64,000 bases of DNA from an uncultured Lachnospiraceae bacterium. Its GTDB lineage: Bacteria > Bacillota > Clostridia > Lachnospirales > Lachnospiraceae. A model generated the notes under the pieces. That model searched no databases and was not told the origin of the DNA. It saw only the letters and a list, made by a program, of their open reading frames with translations. This document shows positions 61,126-64,000 of the stretch, in pieces. Location: the NCBI GenBank assembly GCA_902761585.1, contig CACWKX010000007.1, positions 16,375 to 80,374 of the forward strand. Reading direction: 5' to 3'. Position 1 is the stretch's first letter, and every line of letters starts with the position of its first letter. The position numbers and the translations under genes are program-made.

Positions 61126-61977
61126 TTACGTTCCCACAAAGTCAAGGATCACCAGCTCCGCCGGATTGTTGATCCTCAGATCAATCGTATGCGTGCCGAG
61201 ACCTGCGCTGACGATCATTTTCCGGCCATCGATGGTAAACTCCCCGTGGTCATATTTCGGGAAAAGACCAGGATCCGGCCCGACCAGCCCGCCGATGCCC
61301 GGCAGCCGTATGATCCCGCCATGGTTGTGCCCGGAGAGCGTCAGGTCCGCGCCCCAGGCCGCGTAGGTCGGAAAATATCTCGGAAAGTGCGCTAGCAGGA
61401 TGTGATACTCTCCCGGCTGCGGCTTTCCGACCAGCTTTTCCATATCCTGCACGGTCAGGAAATGCTTCCGCGCAGGTTTTCTTCCCTTCGAAGGCTGCTC
61501 GCACTCCCCTTCCCGGAGGTTTTTCCGGTAATAGCCGTTGTCGATCTCCAGGCCATAAAGCCCAATCCGGCTGCCGCCTATCCGGAGCGGAACACGGAGG
61601 TTGTCGATCATCGTGACGCCGAGCGCCCGGACCCTGCGGTCATATTCCAGAAACTGCTCCCGGAACTGCGGCACGTTCCGCATCCGGACCTCGTGGTTGC
61701 CATTGACCGCATAGACCGGATACAGCTCCGTCAGCCGGCCGAGCACATCAAGCGCGACATCACAGGCGCACCGCTCCCCCTTCGCAACCAGCAGATCGCC
61801 GACCGAGAAAACAGCTGAAACCTGCTCATTTCTGATCGCCTCCATCAGCTGCATGACGCCTGAGCGATAGACCTCGTTGTGCATATCCGACAGCACAGCC
61901 ACCGAAAATGGCTTTTCCGGGGCGTTCTCTGGATCGTTGATCCGCACCTTGTAGTGTGTTACCAGAATCTTTCCCAT
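61126..61977 (-). CDS. Calcineurin-like metallophosphoesterase (YkuE/YaeI type)
   Basis: 283 aa with the full two-metal motif set: LSDMHN (D-x-H), VGDLL (GD), GNHE and SGHNHGG (GHxH). No TM segment is evident. It resembles YkuE/YaeI proteins, linked in other bacteria to lipid or nucleotide phosphoester hydrolysis at the envelope; the substrate is unknown. It lies between cls and scpA, with a 78-bp gap to scpA. Confidence 0.88.
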   Translation of the reverse strand: MGKILVTHYKVRINDPENAPEKPFSVAVLSDMHNEVYRSGVMQLMEAIRNEQVSAVFSVGDLLVAKGERCACDVALDVLGRLTELYPVYAVNGNHEVRMRNVPQFREQFLEYDRRVRALGVTMIDNLRVPLRIGGSRIGLYGLEIDNGYYRKNLREGECEQPSKGRKPARKHFLTVQDMEKLVGKPQPGEYHILLAHFPRYFPTYAAWGADLTLSGHNHGGIIRLPGIGGLVGPDPGLFPKYDHGEFTIDGRKMIVSAGLGTHTIDLRINNPAELVILDFVGT

Positions 61978-62011
61978 ATTCCCTCACCCCGTCTTATCTG
62001 TGTTCCGCCAG

Positions 62012-62138
62012 GCCAGCCGCCTGCAAAGCCTCGGCTGCACTCCGCCTTCTGGGCGCACGATGCCTGCTGCCACTGCTGCGGCGGTGCTCTCCGCCAGCCG
62101 CCTGCAAGTCCCCTGCTGCAATTCCGCCTCCGGCGCCA
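62012..62138. repeat. Diverged 46-bp direct repeat between cls and the phosphoesterase
   Basis: GCCAGCCGCCTGCAA begins both copies (62012 and 62093), followed by CTGCA.TCCGCCT and GGCGC; roughly 80% identical by eye, spaced 81 bp. The 164-bp gap has no other feature. Confidence 0.7.
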
Positions 62139-62141
62139 GGC

Positions 62142-63728
62142 TTATAGAAGCGGCGCCAGCGGCTTGATGACTGCCGCCATCATCCTCACAAGAATGTTCT
62201 GATGCTTCAGCCAGTCATCCGTAATCTTCCTGCACCTGCTGAAGGTCTCCTCGCAGTCCTTCCTGATCTGCATGACGGCGGACGTCCCGTACATCCAGAC
62301 GCCGCACTCAAAGTGCAGATACAGCGACCTGTAGTCGAAGTTGACGCTGCCGACCGTCGCGATTTTGTCATCCGATACGACAGTCTTGGCATGGATGAAG
62401 CCCGGTGTATATTCATAGATCCGGACACCGGACTCAATCAGCTGCCTGTAACAGGAACGCGTCAGGAGATAGGCGACCCGCTTGTCCGGAATCCCAGGCG
62501 TCACAATCCGGACATCGACACCCGACTTCGCCGCAAGCGTCAGCGCCGTCATCATTTCATTGTCAATAATCAGGTACGGCGTGTAGATCCAGACATAGTC
62601 ATGGGCCTGCGAGATAATGTTCAGATAAACATTCTCACCGACCGTCTCATTGTCGAGCGGCGTATCACAGTACGGCTGTACATAGCCATCGTCCTCAAAC
62701 TGCTCCTTGTGGTACAGCCTGGAGCTGAACGGCGCCCGCTTCTCCATCAGACTGTCCCGGCCGCCCGCAAACCGCACCAGATCCTTCAGCTCCCGATCGG
62801 ATTTTGTGATAACGCTCCACATCTGCAGAAACATCACGGTGAATGAAAATGCGCCTTCGCCGTGCAGCATGATGCCGTTGTCCTTCCAGTACCCGAATCG
62901 GACGATCCGGTTGATATATTCGTCCGCAAAATTAATGCCGCCCGTGAAGGCCGTGTGCCCGTCGATCACCAGAATCTTCCGGTGATCGCGGTTATTCAGG
63001 AAGATCGACGCCGCCGGGACAAACCGGTTAAACACGACACACTTGATCCCAAGGGCGCGCATTTTTTTGAAGTAGCCCATCGGGAGGGTGCCGATCGAAC
63101 CGATGTCGTCGTATATGAGGCGGACATCCACGCCCTCCTGCACCTTCTTCTTCAAAATGTCCAGAATGCCGTCCCACATCTCGCCTTCTGCGACGATGAA
63201 GTACTCGATGAAGATAAAGTGCTTTGCCTTCTCAAGCTCCTCCTTCATCCGTGCGTACATCTCCTCGCCCGTCGGGAAGAAGACCGTCTTCGTGTTGTGA
63301 TAGGCTGGAAAACCGCTGTCGCCACTGAGATAGCTGCTCTGCCGGTACGCGCCCTCATCTGCCTGCCGGAGGCTCAGCGCCACTGCTTCCTTCTGCTGCA
63401 TCAGCGGGCTGCAGAGCGCGGCTGCGCTTTCATAACGCCTGCGGACCTGCCTGGTCACGCGGGACTGTCCCATGATGTAGTACAGGACGACGCCTACAAC
63501 GGGAACCGCCAGAATCAGGATGGACCACAGCAGCTTGTAGGCTGGATTCATCCAATTGTTCAAAATCCAGAAGACGAAAATCACAGCCAGCAGCCTGATT
63601 CCGAGGTCGACGTATTTATATTCGACCCCGAGCTGAAAGACTATATACACAAACAACCAGATTTGAAGGATAATCGCAGCCAGCACAACCGTCAGCCTGC
63701 CAAAGATCGTTTTTAAAAGCCTTTTCAC
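62142..63728 (-). CDS. cls: Cardiolipin synthase
   Basis: 528-aa phospholipase-D-type enzyme that condenses two phosphatidylglycerols. N-terminal membrane helices (~8-30, 40-60, 67-88), then two HKD motifs: HRKILVIDGHTAFTGG and HAKTVVSDDKIATVGS. GTG start at 63728 with GGGGGAT upstream. The predicted promoter (63771-63799) has its -35 inside a 10-bp tandem repeat. Confidence 0.95.
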   Translation of the reverse strand: MKRLLKTIFGRLTVVLAAIILQIWLFVYIVFQLGVEYKYVDLGIRLLAVIFVFWILNNWMNPAYKLLWSILILAVPVVGVVLYYIMGQSRVTRQVRRRYESAAALCSPLMQQKEAVALSLRQADEGAYRQSSYLSGDSGFPAYHNTKTVFFPTGEEMYARMKEELEKAKHFIFIEYFIVAEGEMWDGILDILKKKVQEGVDVRLIYDDIGSIGTLPMGYFKKMRALGIKCVVFNRFVPAASIFLNNRDHRKILVIDGHTAFTGGINFADEYINRIVRFGYWKDNGIMLHGEGAFSFTVMFLQMWSVITKSDRELKDLVRFAGGRDSLMEKRAPFSSRLYHKEQFEDDGYVQPYCDTPLDNETVGENVYLNIISQAHDYVWIYTPYLIIDNEMMTALTLAAKSGVDVRIVTPGIPDKRVAYLLTRSCYRQLIESGVRIYEYTPGFIHAKTVVSDDKIATVGSVNFDYRSLYLHFECGVWMYGTSAVMQIRKDCEETFSRCRKITDDWLKHQNILVRMMAAVIKPLAPLL

Positions 63729-63770
63729 CGTCGTATCCCCCTTCTGTCTTCTGGCACCTGCAATGCCTTT

Positions 63771-63799
63771 AGTATAGGGCAGAAACCCGGAACAGGCAA
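63771..63799 (-). promoter_or_regulatory. cls promoter
   Basis: Minus strand TTGCCT (63794-63799), 17 bp, TATACT (63771-63776). The -35 is part of the first decamer of the repeat array. Confidence 0.55.
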
Positions 63800-63863
63800 C
63801 TTCAGGCCATTTCAGGCAACTTCAGGCTTCAGGCAGCTTCAGACAGCTTCATGCAGTTTCAGG
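63793..63863. repeat. Tandem 10-bp repeats upstream of cls
   Basis: About seven decamers, consensus CAGGCAACTT/CAGGCAGCTT (starts at 63793, 63803, 63813, a 7-bp unit at 63823, then 63830, 63840, 63850). The period is one helical turn. Confidence 0.85.
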
Positions 63864-63886
63864 TCCCTGCGCTGCGTTTATACGAC

Positions 63887-63913
63887 AAAACCCCCGGCTG
63901 CATAAGCCGGGGG
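63887..63913 (-). terminator. rpsU terminator
   Basis: 9-bp stem CCCCCGGCT/AGCCGGGGG with a 5-nt loop, TTTTG on the minus strand; 18 bp past the rpsU stop. Confidence 0.93.
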
Positions 63914-63930
63914 CCTGACTGTTTACCGAA

Positions 63931-64000
63931 TTAGTTGTACTTGCGCTTGCGTGCTGCCTCAGACTTCTTCTTGCGTCTGACGGACGGCTTCTCATAATGC
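63931..64000 (-). CDS. rpsU: 30S ribosomal protein S21, C-terminal end (cut by window edge)
   Basis: The last 23 residues read HYEKPSVRRKKKSEAARKRK-YN, the basic C-terminal tail of bS21. The N-terminal half lies right of the window. A strong terminator follows. Confidence 0.92.
   Translation of the reverse strand, partial: HYEKPSVRRKKKSEAARKRKYN

Overview
The window looks like chromosomal DNA of a Gram-positive anaerobe of the class Clostridia, most likely a Lachnospiraceae-type gut bacterium. The evidence is a fairly GC-rich genome with AT-rich promoters, RNase Y, a recA promoter with a Bacillus/Clostridium-type LexA box, L,D-transpeptidases, a biotin-dependent Na+-pump decarboxylase cluster, and an E. 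coli XdhD-like molybdenum hydroxylase. Nearly every gene is on the minus strand; the only plus-strand genes are the pair at 21282-23196.

Layout, left to right (transcription mostly runs right to left): cysK (partial) and a rhodanese/TtcA-like fusion; a secreted protein; a putP symporter; rny; recX-recA with its SOS operator. At 8.7-14.4 kb is a five-gene acyl-transfer operon resembling dltABCD (GDSL protein, acyl carrier protein, MBOAT, AMP ligase, SGNH protein). A DUF6056-type membrane protein and tRNA-Thr(CGT) follow. xdhD-ygfM lie at 17-21 kb. A small island at 21-25.5 kb holds a secreted class-I amidotransferase, two ATP-grasp ligases and a polyprenyl-phosphate GT2. A livKHMGF transporter is at 25.6-30.4 kb. 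The housekeeping set rseP-dxr-cdsA-uppS-frr-pyrH lies at 30.7-36.4 kb.

From 36.4 to 50.7 kb the window is dominated by envelope functions: a translationally coupled GT2 / ATP-grasp / CapK-like ligase operon, two adjacent YfhO-type glycosyltransferases, two L,D-transpeptidases, a GT-C-like membrane protein, an inactive-looking rhodanese and an acyltransferase-3 protein. Next come a Na+-pump decarboxylase operon containing both a 12S-type and a 5S-type carboxyltransferase, modBC with an XdhC-like maturation factor, scpAB, a phosphoesterase, a cardiolipin synthase and the 3' end of rpsU.

Two themes run through the window. The first is surface decoration: dlt-like acylation, GT2 plus YfhO glycosylation, ATP-grasp and AMP-ligase tailoring, and L,D-transpeptidation. 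The second is molybdenum hydroxylase metabolism: xdhD/ygfM at one end, xdhC/modBC at the other. The most unusual signals are a ~75-nt, nearly identical hairpin leader placed just before the start codons of two oppositely oriented operons (21200-21274 plus strand and 25436-25511 minus strand), and several short tandem repeats, two of which touch or abut promoters of envelope genes (cls, yfhO). All calls are from reading the sequence and remembered family knowledge; no searches were run.
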